A DNA stretch of 64,000 bases, taken from Cryobacterium arcticum (GTDB taxonomy: Bacteria; Actinomycetota; Actinomycetes; Actinomycetales; Microbacteriaceae). The stretch covers positions 868,001 to 932,000 of the forward strand of contig NZ_CP016282.1 in NCBI RefSeq assembly GCF_001679725.1. The letters are read 5' to 3'. Positions 28,408 to 37,126 of the stretch are shown in pieces (the first letter of the stretch is position 1; every line of letters begins with the position of its first letter). A program made the position numbers and the translations under genes. A model generated the notes under the pieces. It did not search any database, was not told where the DNA came from, and saw nothing but the letters and a program-made list of their open reading frames with translations.

Positions 28408-29031
28408 TCACCGGCTCATGTCGCCCACGTCCGGCACCGATCCTGCCCAGCCGTAGCGCAGCAGAACGGCGCCCTTCTCGCTCGCTGCCTCGGCGGCGAG
28501 CAGCGTGAGGGAGGCGGGCGGTCCGTCATCCGGGAAGAGCCGTTTGCCGGGGCCGACGACGATCGGGTACACCCAGAGATTCAGCTGGTCGAACAGTCCC
28601 TGGGTCACCAGGGTGCGGGACAGGTCGATACTGCCGATCACGTGGATCTCCTCGTGCCGGTCGCGCAGGGCGGCCAGCTCCGCGGCGAGGTCGCGGTCGA
28701 GCAGGTGCGAGTCGCGCCAGTCCAGCTGCGGCCGGCCTCTCGAGGCGACGTATTTGGGTATCGCGTCGAACTTGCGAGCGATGGCGGAGTCGGCGCCCTC
28801 CAACTGGTGCGGCCAGTAGCCGGCGAAGATGTCGTAGGTGCGGCGGCCGAGCAACAGGGCGTCCATGGCCTCGATTCCCGCGGAGATCTGGGTGCCGTCG
28901 GTGTCGCTGATCAGGGGCGCCTGCCAGCCGCCGAACCTGAAGTCGCTGTCGGTGTCCTCATCGGGTCCGCCGGGGGCCTGGGCGACGCCGTCGAGGGTGG
29001 TGAAGTGGTCGATGTGGATGCGGCCGGTCAT
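28408..29031 (-). CDS. RibD C-terminal/dihydrofolate-reductase-like protein
   Basis: The 207-residue protein begins GRIHIDHFTTLDGVAQAPGG and has LLLGRRTYDIFAGYWPH and EEIHVIGSIDLSRTLVTQGLFDQLNLWVYPIVVG, the pattern of small reductases related to RibD. True substrates of these stand-alone proteins are unknown. Its ATG overlaps the stop of the upstream GAF-ANTAR gene by 4 bp, so it is the last gene of a coupled three-gene operon. Confidence 0.83.
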   Translation of the reverse strand: MTGRIHIDHFTTLDGVAQAPGGPDEDTDSDFRFGGWQAPLISDTDGTQISAGIEAMDALLLGRRTYDIFAGYWPHQLEGADSAIARKFDAIPKYVASRGRPQLDWRDSHLLDRDLAAELAALRDRHEEIHVIGSIDLSRTLVTQGLFDQLNLWVYPIVVGPGKRLFPDDGPPASLTLLAAEAASEKGAVLLRYGWAGSVPDVGDMSR

Positions 29032-29777
29032 GCTGAGGTCTTCTGCTGGTCGGTGTTGCCGGGACCGAAGCGGAGGTGGCGGGCGACGAGTTGTCGGGCC
29101 ACCTGGCTCAGCGGCATCTGGTGTGAGCGGGCATGCTGACGGATGAGTACGAAGGCCGCCTCGATCGACACCTGGGCGGTTTCCGCGACCACGCCCTTGG
29201 CCTGTTCGATGATGATCCGGCTCGACAGGGCCTCCTGCAGTTGGTCGCGCAGCTTCGAGGCATCCCGAATCGTGCGTTCCTGCAGGATGCCGATGGTTGC
29301 GACATCCGCCAGGGCCTGGGCGGCGCGGGTGTCGCGCTGGCCGAGCTCCCCACGATCGTTTCGCATGAGGTTCAGGGTGCCGATTGTGGTCTCCCTGAGG
29401 CGTAACGGGATGGCGTACACCGAGTGGACACCCTGCGCGAGTGCGGTGGCGCAGAAGTCGGGCCATCGGCCTGAATCGACGTCGATGTCCGGTACCGAAA
29501 CGACCGAACGGGTGCGGAAGCACTCCAGACAGGGGCCCGCGTCAGCATCCAGCTGCATCATCTCCACGAGGACGTTGGCCTCGCTCGTGGAGGCCACGAC
29601 CTCCAGTTCGTTGCTGGCGTTGGCCAGCAGGATGCCGGCGGAATCGACCGCGAGGAGTTCGTGGCAGGTCTCCACCAGGGTCTGCAGCAGGTCGAGCACG
29701 TCATAACCGGCCACGAGGGTGTCCGCAAGCGTGGCGAATGCGTCAAAGAGTAGTTCGATACGGGTTGTCTCATTCAT
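29028..29777 (-). CDS. GAF-ANTAR sensor/RNA-binding regulator
   Basis: The 249-residue protein has an N-terminal GAF domain (about 15-165: GILLANASNELEVVASTSE...GTLNLMRNDRGEL) and a C-terminal ANTAR domain (LQEALSSRIIIEQAKGVVAETA, about 185-240). ANTAR domains bind paired RNA hairpins and prevent transcription termination. Start ATG at 29777, overlapping the stop of the other GAF-ANTAR gene by 4 bp. Confidence 0.87.
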   Translation of the reverse strand: MNETTRIELLFDAFATLADTLVAGYDVLDLLQTLVETCHELLAVDSAGILLANASNELEVVASTSEANVLVEMMQLDADAGPCLECFRTRSVVSVPDIDVDSGRWPDFCATALAQGVHSVYAIPLRLRETTIGTLNLMRNDRGELGQRDTRAAQALADVATIGILQERTIRDASKLRDQLQEALSSRIIIEQAKGVVAETAQVSIEAAFVLIRQHARSHQMPLSQVARQLVARHLRFGPGNTDQQKTSA

Positions 29778-30490
29778 GGGTGTTCCTCGCCCGGATCGGG
29801 TAATGCGGTGAATCGGATGCGCCGGTCGATGACGTCCTGGGCGATGTGGCGCATCGGGCGGTTCTCGGCAAAGGCGCGGGCCTGCAAGATCAGGTGGGCA
29901 TCCTCGGCGGTCGTGCCGAGTTGGGCCAGGACCATGCCCGTCGCCTGGTGAATCAGTCGCCGGGAATAGGTCGTGGTCTCGTCGGCGCTGCCCTCGTCGG
30001 AACTGCCCTCTTCGCTGATGGCGCGGCGCAGCAGAATGCGGCTGACGATGGCCGACAGAACCAGGGTCTGCCGTTGCTGTTCGGGCGAGAGGGCGACGGG
30101 TGTGGCCGAGTAGAGATCGACGGCGCCGATCTCGAGGGGGCCGAAAAGCAGGGGGAAGGCGAAGATAGCCCCGATCTGCTCGGCCTGAATGGCGGCCAGG
30201 AAGGCCGGCCATAACTCGCTGCCGACGGTGAGGTCGGGAGCGAGCACCGGTCGCCGCTGGGCCAGCGCGTCCCAGCAGGGTCCCTCGCCGAGGTCGAACT
30301 GGAGCTCATCCACCCGCCCGGCCCTGGCATCCGTGGCCGAGACGGTTTCGGCCTGTAAGAACGACCCGAAGGTCGACACCGACGCGCCCGAAACGGGCAA
30401 AAAATGCAGGAACGGGCGCGCAAGCTCGGAGATTTGCCCTCGGCCGTCAGAGAGGGCATCCGATGCGATCCGGAACGCATCCTGTGCCAT
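29774..30490 (-). CDS. GAF-ANTAR sensor/RNA-binding regulator
   Basis: The 238-residue protein repeats the architecture of its downstream neighbour: a GAF domain (FDLGEGPCWDALAQRRPVLAPD...IGAVDLYSATPVALS) and an ANTAR domain (YSRRLIHQATGMVLAQLGTTAEDAHLILQARA). GGAGGAG lies upstream of the ATG at 30490. Two adjacent overlapping GAF-ANTAR genes probably arose by duplication, although the GAF parts have diverged. Confidence 0.85.
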   Translation of the reverse strand: MAQDAFRIASDALSDGRGQISELARPFLHFLPVSGASVSTFGSFLQAETVSATDARAGRVDELQFDLGEGPCWDALAQRRPVLAPDLTVGSELWPAFLAAIQAEQIGAIFAFPLLFGPLEIGAVDLYSATPVALSPEQQRQTLVLSAIVSRILLRRAISEEGSSDEGSADETTTYSRRLIHQATGMVLAQLGTTAEDAHLILQARAFAENRPMRHIAQDVIDRRIRFTALPDPGEEHP

Positions 30491-30513
30491 CGCTACAACT
30501 CCTCCCTCGTTTC

Positions 30514-31317
30514 CTACTGTGCCTGCGCGAGCCGCTGGACCTGCCAGTTGTGCACGTCTGGCAGCCACTCCAACAGCGCATCCGGGCCGACCCGGGGGTC
30601 GTCGATCGTTCGGCCGTCGCGCAGATCCTGCACGTACGCGCGATCCAGCGCGATCCGGGCCCGCAGCTGGTCGGCCCCGCCGACGGAGCCGTGACCTGGG
30701 ATGACGGCATCCGTGTCGCCGGCCACACCCTCCAACAGTCGCAGCGCGTCGAGGTAGTCCTCGATCGGAGTCTCGGCCGCCAGGTCGAGGAACGGCATCA
30801 GGATGTCGCTCAGCATGTCGCCCGCGACGAGCACTCGACTCTCTTCGAGCACCAGCGCCGCATGGCCGACGGCATGGGCCTGATGCTCGATGATGCGCAC
30901 CACCGGACCGTCCCAGGGAATCTGCGTGGCTCCGGCGGGCAGGCCCGTGACGAGACCAAGCAGCTCCATCGGGATGTCCTCGGCGTGCTCCGGCGGGAGC
31001 CCCTCGGCGATCTGGTCCTGCCAGTCCGCGTTCGAGCGGAACTCACGCATCAGTGTCGCGCAGCGAGACGTGGCGTACCGAGGCACGTCACCGAACTCCT
31101 CGTGCCACAGCACATGATCCCAGTGCGGATGCGTGGAGAAGCCGGCGACGACGGGCTCGCCCAGCTCGCGAAGGTCCCGTGCCAGGTCCGCCAGCTCCTG
31201 GCCGGTGATGCCGGGGTCGATGAGCAGAACCCCGTGCTGCCCCTGTGCGACAACGGAATTGCTCTGCAGGAACTCGCTCTCATGAACCAGAACGCCCGCG
31301 GCGACGCGCTTCAACAT
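30514..31317 (-). CDS. MBL-fold metallo-hydrolase
   Basis: The 267-residue enzyme has the metal motif THPHWDH (near residue 63), a later GDMLSD and PGHG, so both zinc sites look complete. Substrates in this superfamily range from lactones to thioesters; none can be assigned. The ATG at 31317 follows AAAGG. It lies 23 bp upstream of the GAF-ANTAR operon on the same strand and may feed into it. Confidence 0.83.
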   Translation of the reverse strand: MLKRVAAGVLVHESEFLQSNSVVAQGQHGVLLIDPGITGQELADLARDLRELGEPVVAGFSTHPHWDHVLWHEEFGDVPRYATSRCATLMREFRSNADWQDQIAEGLPPEHAEDIPMELLGLVTGLPAGATQIPWDGPVVRIIEHQAHAVGHAALVLEESRVLVAGDMLSDILMPFLDLAAETPIEDYLDALRLLEGVAGDTDAVIPGHGSVGGADQLRARIALDRAYVQDLRDGRTIDDPRVGPDALLEWLPDVHNWQVQRLAQAQ

Positions 31318-31454
31318 GCAGTGCCTTTCGCTTGAAGTGTTCGACAGCTTGCAGTGACGGTATTCCCGCCCACCAGCGGAAGCAAGCACTTCGGGTGACG
31401 CGGATGACGGATGGCCGGGCAGGTGCACGCCGTTCACGTTGCAAGAATGGAGTC

Positions 31455-31982
31455 ATGGTCAGCGGACAAAACGAGCTCAGCATCCGACTCGCAGATCTGA
31501 CAGGCCCCGACGCTTGGGCAGCGAGTCGCCTCGTGGAGGCATATCTGACACACACCGAGCTCGAAAAGGCCGCTCACCTGGGTGGCTCCGGCGTTGGCAC
31601 GGCGCTGTCGGCGCGTTATCGCGCCGAGCTGGACGATCCGGCACGCGCCTACGAGAACGCGCAGGCATACCTAGCGGACCTCGCCGGAGCGCCTATCGGA
31701 GTGGTGATCGTGCAGCACACGGCAACCGCCTACGAACTCAAGCGCGTCTGGGTCGATCCCACCGCGCGTGGGCATCGGGTCGGCTCCGCCTTGATCGATG
31801 CGGCACTCAGTCGGCAAGACCTGCCGACGCGCCTCACGGTCTGGGATTGGCGAGACGACGCCATCCGGTTGTACGGCCGTCGCGGGTTCGTCCCGGTCGC
31901 GTCGTGGGAAGACCGGCCGCGACTGCTCTGCATGGAGCGCGCTCGCCCCTCGACGGCCACCGGGACTCCGCCCGGATCATGA
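31455..31982 (+). CDS. GNAT-family N-acetyltransferase
   Basis: The 175-residue enzyme shows the acetyl-CoA motif RVWVDPTARGHRVGSALIDAAL (motif A, R/Q-x-x-G-x-G/A in the form ARGHRVG) near residue 100 and the later YGRRGFVPV. The acceptor is unknown. It starts at an ATG with GGAG close upstream and is divergent from the MBL gene. Confidence 0.8.
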   Translation: MVSGQNELSIRLADLTGPDAWAASRLVEAYLTHTELEKAAHLGGSGVGTALSARYRAELDDPARAYENAQAYLADLAGAPIGVVIVQHTATAYELKRVWVDPTARGHRVGSALIDAALSRQDLPTRLTVWDWRDDAIRLYGRRGFVPVASWEDRPRLLCMERARPSTATGTPPGS

Positions 31983-32202
31983 GTGGCGCCTACGGCCAAT
32001 GGCGAGGATCCTGGTGCGCATGGCAGCACACACAAGAAGGTCGACAGCGTGGCGGTGGGTCAGGGCGATCTTGTCGGCGTTCGCGGCCGCCGTCGGGGCA
32101 GGGTCATCGGCCATTGCCGCCATGACCTTCGGCGGGCGCGCCGGTCCAGGGGATTTGTCGACGACACCGCCGCCGAAGGATTACCGGCCGTGGTGAACCC
32201 GG

Positions 32203-32658
32203 TCAGTTCTTCGGCAGCTCCTCGGCCAGCATCACGATGATGCCGCTGGGCCCGCGCAGATAGGTGAGCTTGTAGACATCCTGATAGGTCGCCACACCAC
32301 GGAGCGGAAAACACCCGTGCGTTGCGGCTATCGCGAGGGCGTCGTCGAGGTTGTCGACCGAGAAGGCAACCCGGTGCATGCCGATCTCGTTGGGCAGGGT
32401 GGGCTCCGTCTCGATTGCGTCGGGGTGGAGGTATTCGAAGAGTTCCAGGCGGCCGTGACCGTCCGGCGTCTGGAGCATCGCGATCTTGGCGTGGTTGCCG
32501 TCCAGACCGACAGCAGTGTCGGTCCACTCACCACTGACCTCGTCACGGCCTAGAACCGTGAGACCGAGGTCGGTGAAGAACGAAATCGTTGCTTCAAGGT
32601 CGCGTACGGCGATGCCGACATTCTCAAACTTGATGGACTTGATGGACATGTTGGTCAT
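32203..32658 (-). CDS. VOC-family (glyoxalase-like) protein
   Basis: The 151-residue protein has the paired beta-alpha-beta modules of the vicinal oxygen chelate fold: FENVGIAVRDLEATISFFTDLGL first and MHRVAFSVDNLDDALAIAATHG second, with Glu in RLELFEYLHP and the closing YLRGPSGIIVMLAE. Such proteins are dioxygenases, isomerases or antibiotic-binding proteins. It is divergent from the cupin gene 61 bp away. Confidence 0.82.
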   Translation of the reverse strand: MTNMSIKSIKFENVGIAVRDLEATISFFTDLGLTVLGRDEVSGEWTDTAVGLDGNHAKIAMLQTPDGHGRLELFEYLHPDAIETEPTLPNEIGMHRVAFSVDNLDDALAIAATHGCFPLRGVATYQDVYKLTYLRGPSGIIVMLAEELPKN

Positions 32659-32719
32659 GCTAATCAGCGGGACTGCTGCCGGGGCGGGTTGTTGCCCGCA
32701 GGGGAAGCAGAATGGTTCC

Positions 32720-33109
32720 ATGACACTCATTCCCGGCATCGACTTCGACGCAGAACTCCGGCTGGTTGACGCGCACTGGACGCCACGAGTCGTGGGTAAG
32801 GTGAACGACCAGTACATCAAGGTCGCGAAGCTCCTCGGGGAACTGGTCTGGCACGCCCACGACGCGGAGGACGAGATGTTCATCGTCATCTCGGGCCGTC
32901 TTCGAATCCAGTTGCCAGACCACCAGGAGGTTGTGCTCACCCCCGGGCAGTTCTTCGTAGTACCCCGAGGCGTGCAGCACAACCCGGTCGCAGACGAGGA
33001 AGTGCACATCGTCCTCATCGAGACAGTGACCACCGCCCACACCGGGGACGTGATCGTAGAAGGCACCGTGCCAGTCGAACAGCAGCTCGGGAAGATGGCA
33101 GCTCAGTAA
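32720..33109 (+). CDS. Small cupin-domain protein
   Basis: The 129-residue single-domain cupin has WHAHDAEDEMFIVISGRLRI (metal motif 1 with His, His, Glu) and PGQFFVVPRGVQHNPVA (motif 2 with His). It is probably a metal-binding isomerase, dioxygenase or sensor. It is divergent from the VOC gene, so the two could be expressed together from one intergenic region. Confidence 0.82.
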   Translation: MTLIPGIDFDAELRLVDAHWTPRVVGKVNDQYIKVAKLLGELVWHAHDAEDEMFIVISGRLRIQLPDHQEVVLTPGQFFVVPRGVQHNPVADEEVHIVLIETVTTAHTGDVIVEGTVPVEQQLGKMAAQ

Positions 33110-33601
33110 CCTGAACCCGAAGGCTTCGGTTCCTACGTAGTGGCTGTGCAGGGTGTGCGGGCCGGGCTGCGTTTTCCGGACTGTTCCGGTTCCTCGCCGC
33201 TCCCGGTGCACATGCCGAGTGACTCCTCACCGACCAGCAGCGGGCGGCTGTCGACGGGGTACACGCGGAGAACGTCGAGACGGCGGCCGGGACCGCGATC
33301 GCCGGAACGATGGATGCGCATGAGCGGCGGGCCGCACCTCGCGCGCCGAGGCCGCCGAGGCGCCGACCAATCAGAGAGGGCCGCAGCACGGTCGGGGAGC
33401 GTGGATCAGGCGGCTGTGCTCGAGCTGCAACCTCGCGAGTACGGCGCGCAGGCTGACGCGGGCGGCACTTCCGACCAGCCAACCGATCAGCTGCGGGCCC
33501 TCGCGGCTGGAGCCTGCGTTGTCTGTCAGATCGAGTTGCTCCTGCCGTAGCGTCATGTGGTCTGCTGGAAGCACATCCTGTCCCAATCCGAGAGGTTTGC
33601 C
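33110..33601. other. Gene-free stretch between cupin and MerR genes
   Basis: No convincing gene is found in these 492 bp. Several frames are open but look like GC-rich background. One minus-strand stretch (33133-33321) reads protein-like (LRVYPVDSRPLLVGEESLGM) without a plausible start or domain, so it may be the remnant of a decayed gene. A promoter for the MerR gene must lie near the right end. Confidence 0.4.
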
Positions 33602-34498
33602 ATGCATCCGTTCCCCACCCCGCCCCGGGAGGTCCTGATCGGCGACGCCGCTGCGTTTGTGGGCATCACGCCCCGGGCGATCCGCCACTACCACCAGGTC
33701 GGCGTGTTGCCCGAGCGCGAGCGGGGCGGGGATGGGCGCCGCCGGTACGGCCACGCGGAGATCATCCGGCTGCTCTGGATCCGCCGCATGGCCGACGCCG
33801 GGATCGCCCTCGACGACATCCGCGACGCGTTCGCCGGCCCCGCACCGAGCGGCGCCGACGGCGAGGACGAGATCGCAGGCGTCCTCGCGCGACTAGAGGA
33901 CACCCTCGCCGCGCAGGAGGCCGAGCTGCAGCGAAAGCGGGCCTCGGTGCAGCGCATGCGGACCCTCGGCAGCCGACTAGGACTGCTCGACGATCTCGTC
34001 TCCGGCCGCCTCGAGGGCGCGCCCGAGGGCGCGCTGCGCCAGGACGACCTGGACGTGCTGCTGGTCACCGAACGAATCTTCGGTCCGCTCGGCGCCGTCA
34101 TGCAGGCGGGCCGCTTCCTCGCTCTGGCCCTCGATCCCGGGCTGCGCGCCGAGTCCGACCGCGTCGACGCCGCCGAGGAGGCGCTCGATGACACGGTCGC
34201 CGTCGACGACCCCCGGGTGGCGCAGGCAGCGGCCGAGCGGCACGCCTTCGAGATCGCGCTGATGCGCGTCATCGAAGAGTCCGGTCAGCTGGAGGAGGAT
34301 GACGCGATCTTCAACGCCTGGGACGAGCTGCACCCGCCCGAGGACGCCGACGCGGCGCCCGACCCCGATCCTGTAGAGGGCTCACGCGCGAGGAGTGCGG
34401 CGGAGATCATCCGGAGCATGCCCTACGATTTCTCCCCGGCCCGCCTGCGCAGCATGGAGCTGGCGGTTCAACTCGGCGCGGCGGCGGCCGACAAGTAA
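33602..34498 (+). CDS. MerR-family transcriptional regulator
   Basis: The 298-residue protein has a MerR winged-helix domain at residues about 10-80 (LIGDAAAFVGITPRAIRHYHQVGVLPERERG...RRYGHAEIIRLLWIRRMADAGIALDDI), a coiled-coil dimer helix (90-130) and a long ligand-type domain. Its last codons and stop (GACAAGTAAGG) coincide with the first half-site and spacer of the repeat junction at 34486-34577. The gene therefore ends at the edge of the cassette array. Confidence 0.85.
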   Translation: MHPFPTPPREVLIGDAAAFVGITPRAIRHYHQVGVLPERERGGDGRRRYGHAEIIRLLWIRRMADAGIALDDIRDAFAGPAPSGADGEDEIAGVLARLEDTLAAQEAELQRKRASVQRMRTLGSRLGLLDDLVSGRLEGAPEGALRQDDLDVLLVTERIFGPLGAVMQAGRFLALALDPGLRAESDRVDAAEEALDDTVAVDDPRVAQAAAERHAFEIALMRVIEESGQLEEDDAIFNAWDELHPPEDADAAPDPDPVEGSRARSAAEIIRSMPYDFSPARLRSMELAVQLGAAAADK

Positions 34499-34577
34499 GG
34501 GGCCGCTCGTCACGTTGATACGCGACTTCCTGCGTCTCGTCTCCCACGGGATTCGACACACTGATGTTACGAGACAC
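34486..34577 (+). repeat. Recombination-site-like junction J1 (A tail + B module)
   Basis: An A half-site remnant GGCCGACA lies in the last codons of the MerR gene, followed by a 39-bp spacer with GCTCGTCACG and CTTCCTG. The B core at 34533-34560 has left half CGTCTCGTCTCCC, centre AC and right half GGGATTCGACACA. The B tail is CTGATGTTACGAGACAC. This is the left end of the array. Confidence 0.75.
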
Positions 34578-34602
34578 GTCCGACTGACAGGGGCGCTTCG
34601 CT

Positions 34603-34821
34603 ATGCGACAAGATATGGGAATGGATCGCGCGTCAAACCACCTAATCGCAGAGCTTGAGGAACCAGCGGGCACGCGCACTCGACTCCTACTTCGTCGGGC
34701 GTGGGCGCTGGTTCGCGCAGCATTGGGTGACGTCGAGATTGTCAAGATCGATCTCACTGTCTTGTATCCCACGGGATATGAGGCAAAGAGGTTAAGAGGT
34801 AACACAGCCATCATCAGCTAA
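34603..34821 (+). CDS. Possible small protein in the first cassette
   Basis: The 72-residue open frame lies between J1 and J2. Its first 48 residues (for example LLLRRAWALVRAALGDVEIVKID) look protein-like, while the last 24 are encoded by the J2 repeat itself. No family or ribosome-binding site is clear. It may be a real cassette gene or chance. Confidence 0.3.
   Translation: MRQDMGMDRASNHLIAELEEPAGTRTRLLLRRAWALVRAALGDVEIVKIDLTVLYPTGYEAKRLRGNTAIIS
34758..34802 (+). repeat. Junction J2 (degenerate B module)
   Basis: The core at 34758-34785 has left half TGTCTTGTATCCC, centre AC and right half GGGATATGAGGCA. The tail AAGAGGTTAAGAGGTAA has drifted from the GAGACA half-site. No A module is recognisable upstream, so this site may be inactive. 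Confidence 0.6.
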
Positions 34822-34855
34822 CCGGTGACCGGCGCAGACATGCTCCCCGGTTCGC

Positions 34856-35305
34856 TCAGCCCTCTGCGCGTGACGGAGGGGAGACGATGATTATGATCCC
34901 GTTTCCGCAGGACTTGGGGATCGGTATGGACACCGTCGCGCCTTCCACGGGACTCCCACCGCCGAGCGAGATCTCGTCTCCCATCCGGTACTCCTCGCCT
35001 GCAAATGTGAGTGTCGTGCCGTCCCAAGTCGTGAGCTTGTCGGGAAATACAGGAATGTCGCCATCGTCAAACCGAAGGCAGTTGTCGACGAATGCCAGAG
35101 TCCCGACTTTCAACCCGGCCATGCCTACCCAGTCCTCTGGAAGGGGGTATGTGACGAGCCCCGTCGGCGCTGGCGGTGTGGGCTCCGTGACGGTGCAGGC
35201 CGTAAGAAGCGGCACAAGTACCAGGATCAGACCGACCAGCGTTCGGCGCTCACGCTTGTTTGAACGCAGCGTTGATGCGGACACCGAAACGACAACCAAT
35301 GACAT
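34856..35305 (-). CDS. Small predicted lipoprotein (cassette gene)
   Basis: The 149-residue protein has a basic N-region (SNKRERR), a hydrophobic helix and lipobox LTAC near residue 37, then a beta-rich domain with two cysteines. GGAGG lies upstream of the ATG at 35305. It is in segment J2-J3 and faces away from the next gene. No family is recognised. Confidence 0.65.
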   Translation of the reverse strand: MSLVVVSVSASTLRSNKRERRTLVGLILVLVPLLTACTVTEPTPPAPTGLVTYPLPEDWVGMAGLKVGTLAFVDNCLRFDDGDIPVFPDKLTTWDGTTLTFAGEEYRMGDEISLGGGSPVEGATVSIPIPKSCGNGIIIIVSPPSRAEG

Positions 35306-35541
35306 GCGACCTCCGTCAACGCTGAGAAGTGCGAGAACCGTCACCCTATCTGGCATGCGGTGATCTGGTCATCGTGCAGTAGCGCTGGCTCAAGCCCGGC
35401 CGGTCGCGGTGGCAGTGTGACGAACCTGCGGCACGAGCCATCTGTCGGGTCACTTACTAGTGGCGAGATCCTGGCGCAGCAGAGCAGGTAGGTTCAGGAC
35501 ATGAGCGCGCGTGGAGGCATCGTACTGAGGGGCAGGCGCGG

Positions 35542-35943
35542 GTGAACGACACTGAATCTTCCCGAAGCATTGGTTGGGCCCGCATTTTTCAGGTGCTCTG
35601 GATTGTTGGCTACCTGATTGGTACCAGCACGCACACCGTCGATCTCCTGCTGGGTGGCACAAACGCGTATTCGTCCTTCCCCGATCCTCTTCGCCTTTTC
35701 TGGATCTTGCTGACGTTTTTGGATCCGCTTGTCGTCGTTCTCATATTGCTCCAGAAACAGGTTGGCGTCGTTCTCGGTGTTGTCGTCATCGTCGTCGACG
35801 TTGGCGTGAATGCCATGGTCTACGCCACGATCGGAGGCCTATCACTCTTTGGCGTACTCTGTCAGACGCTGTTCGGCATCCTGATACTCATCACGGCCCG
35901 ACCACTATCCGCCTGGTTTGCCGCCGTCAATCGATCAAAATGA
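35542..35943 (+). CDS. Four-helix membrane protein (cassette gene)
   Basis: The 133-residue protein has four hydrophobic segments (near 15-35, 50-68, 72-95, 100-120). It uses a GTG start. Its stop codon is 17 bp before the A core of J3, a tight fit between gene and junction. Composition is less GC-rich than flanking core genes. No family is recognised. Confidence 0.65.
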   Translation: MNDTESSRSIGWARIFQVLWIVGYLIGTSTHTVDLLLGGTNAYSSFPDPLRLFWILLTFLDPLVVVLILLQKQVGVVLGVVVIVVDVGVNAMVYATIGGLSLFGVLCQTLFGILILITARPLSAWFAAVNRSK

Positions 35944-35960
35944 CTCACGGGCATAGCGGG

Positions 35961-36090
35961 TGTCTCGTATCCCCAGGGATTCGAGACAGGTCTAGATGCG
36001 CGACAAGTTACGTGCCCGCTCGTCACGGTAACAGGCGGCTTCCTGGCTCTCATATCCCATGGCTTTCGAGACGTGCACCTTACGCGACAC
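35961..36090 (+). repeat. Junction J3 (complete A and B modules)
   Basis: A core 35961-35988: left TGTCTCGTATCCC, centre CA, right GGGATTCGAGACA, with tail GGTCTAGATGCGCGACA. A 40-bp spacer carries GCTCGTCACG and GGCTTCCTG, as in J1. B core 36046-36073: left GCTCTCATATCCC, centre AT, right GGCTTTCGAGACG, with tail TGCACCTTACGCGACAC. The two centres are 85 bp apart. Confidence 0.82.
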
Positions 36091-36172
36091 GTGTGCCTTC
36101 TTCAGGGGTCTGCAGAGTCGTTGTTTCGGTCACGCTGGACGGCCAAGATGGACGCAACAGAGAGTGGGGACT

Positions 36173-36817
36173 ATGCGATCCAGCACACCGATACCGGGAA
36201 ACCCGTGGCCTCACGACATGTTGCTCACGATCGAAGATCGTCCTAATGCCCTCCTGGAACTGCTCTGGATCCGGGAAGCGCATGCGCTGCGACTTCAAGG
36301 TGAAGACCTCCCTCCGCTCCTGTTGGACACGCCGACAACCGTTCAGCATGCTGCATTGAGTACCGATACTCGCGACGAGTGGGCCAGCGCCTGGCCCCGC
36401 ATCTGGCATGCTGTCGTGGCGTACGCGGGTCCAGACCTTGATTCGCGACTTTTCGTTGAGCTTCAAGCCACTGCAATCGGTTCGACCGAACGTGCCAGTC
36501 TTCTGCACCGAATTGTTGGACCCAGCTGGCGCGACGATTTCGGAGACAGCGCGTTCGAGAACGACTCGTACCGCGCCTGGTCACAAGTTGGGATGGATGC
36601 TCAACTAGCAGCAATGGCGACGCGAATCGAAGACTCTCCGGAGCGGCGCGATCTACCGCCGCTGATCTCCGCGTGGCATGCGGGCCTGACGAAGATCGTG
36701 ACCATCCCTTGTTTGGGTGAGTTCACACGCAGGATCAGCGAGAACGCGCTTCTCATGACTGCTGGCACGCGTGCGAACAGTGACAGCTACCGGCGCGCAT
36801 TGAACACTTTCATCTGA
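36173..36817 (+). CDS. Hypothetical cytoplasmic protein (cassette gene)
   Basis: The 214-residue protein has no signal or membrane segment. It reads as a helical domain with the ending AGLTKIVTIPCLGEFTRRISENALLMTAGTRANSDSYRRALNTF, a pattern I associate with conserved actinobacterial hypotheticals. GTGGGGA precedes the ATG at 36173. The gene ends 14 bp before the A half-site of J4. Confidence 0.68.
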   Translation: MRSSTPIPGNPWPHDMLLTIEDRPNALLELLWIREAHALRLQGEDLPPLLLDTPTTVQHAALSTDTRDEWASAWPRIWHAVVAYAGPDLDSRLFVELQATAIGSTERASLLHRIVGPSWRDDFGDSAFENDSYRAWSQVGMDAQLAAMATRIEDSPERRDLPPLISAWHAGLTKIVTIPCLGEFTRRISENALLMTAGTRANSDSYRRALNTFI

Positions 36818-36831
36818 CTATCCTCAGCGCA

Positions 36832-36928
36832 GATGCGAGACATCTCACGCCTCGCCTCCGGCAACTCCCTTAAGCACACTCTGTGTCTCGCATGCCGGGT
36901 GTTTCGACACACTGAGGTGGAGAGACAC
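36832..36928 (+). repeat. Junction J4 (A tail + B module)
   Basis: The A half-site GATGCGAGACA (36832-36842) is present but its 28-bp core is replaced by the end of the preceding gene. After a 41-bp spacer comes the B core 36884-36911: left TGTCTCGCATGCC, centre GG, right GTGTTTCGACACA, with tail CTGAGGTGGAGAGACAC. Confidence 0.75.
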
Positions 36929-37126
36929 CGTGCTGCATGCATGACGTCGAGGGATCGCCGGAGATCAGACCTCTCACATTGACGTCACCTACGGCAGGGC
37001 ACCGATCTCAACGTGAGATGTGTGTCTATCAGGACGCGAACACACAATGGTTTCGGAGATGCCCTGCTCACGGAGGAAGCGGGCCACGTTGCAACTGGAT
37101 TCGCGGCAGGCCAGCCGCAGTCGGTG

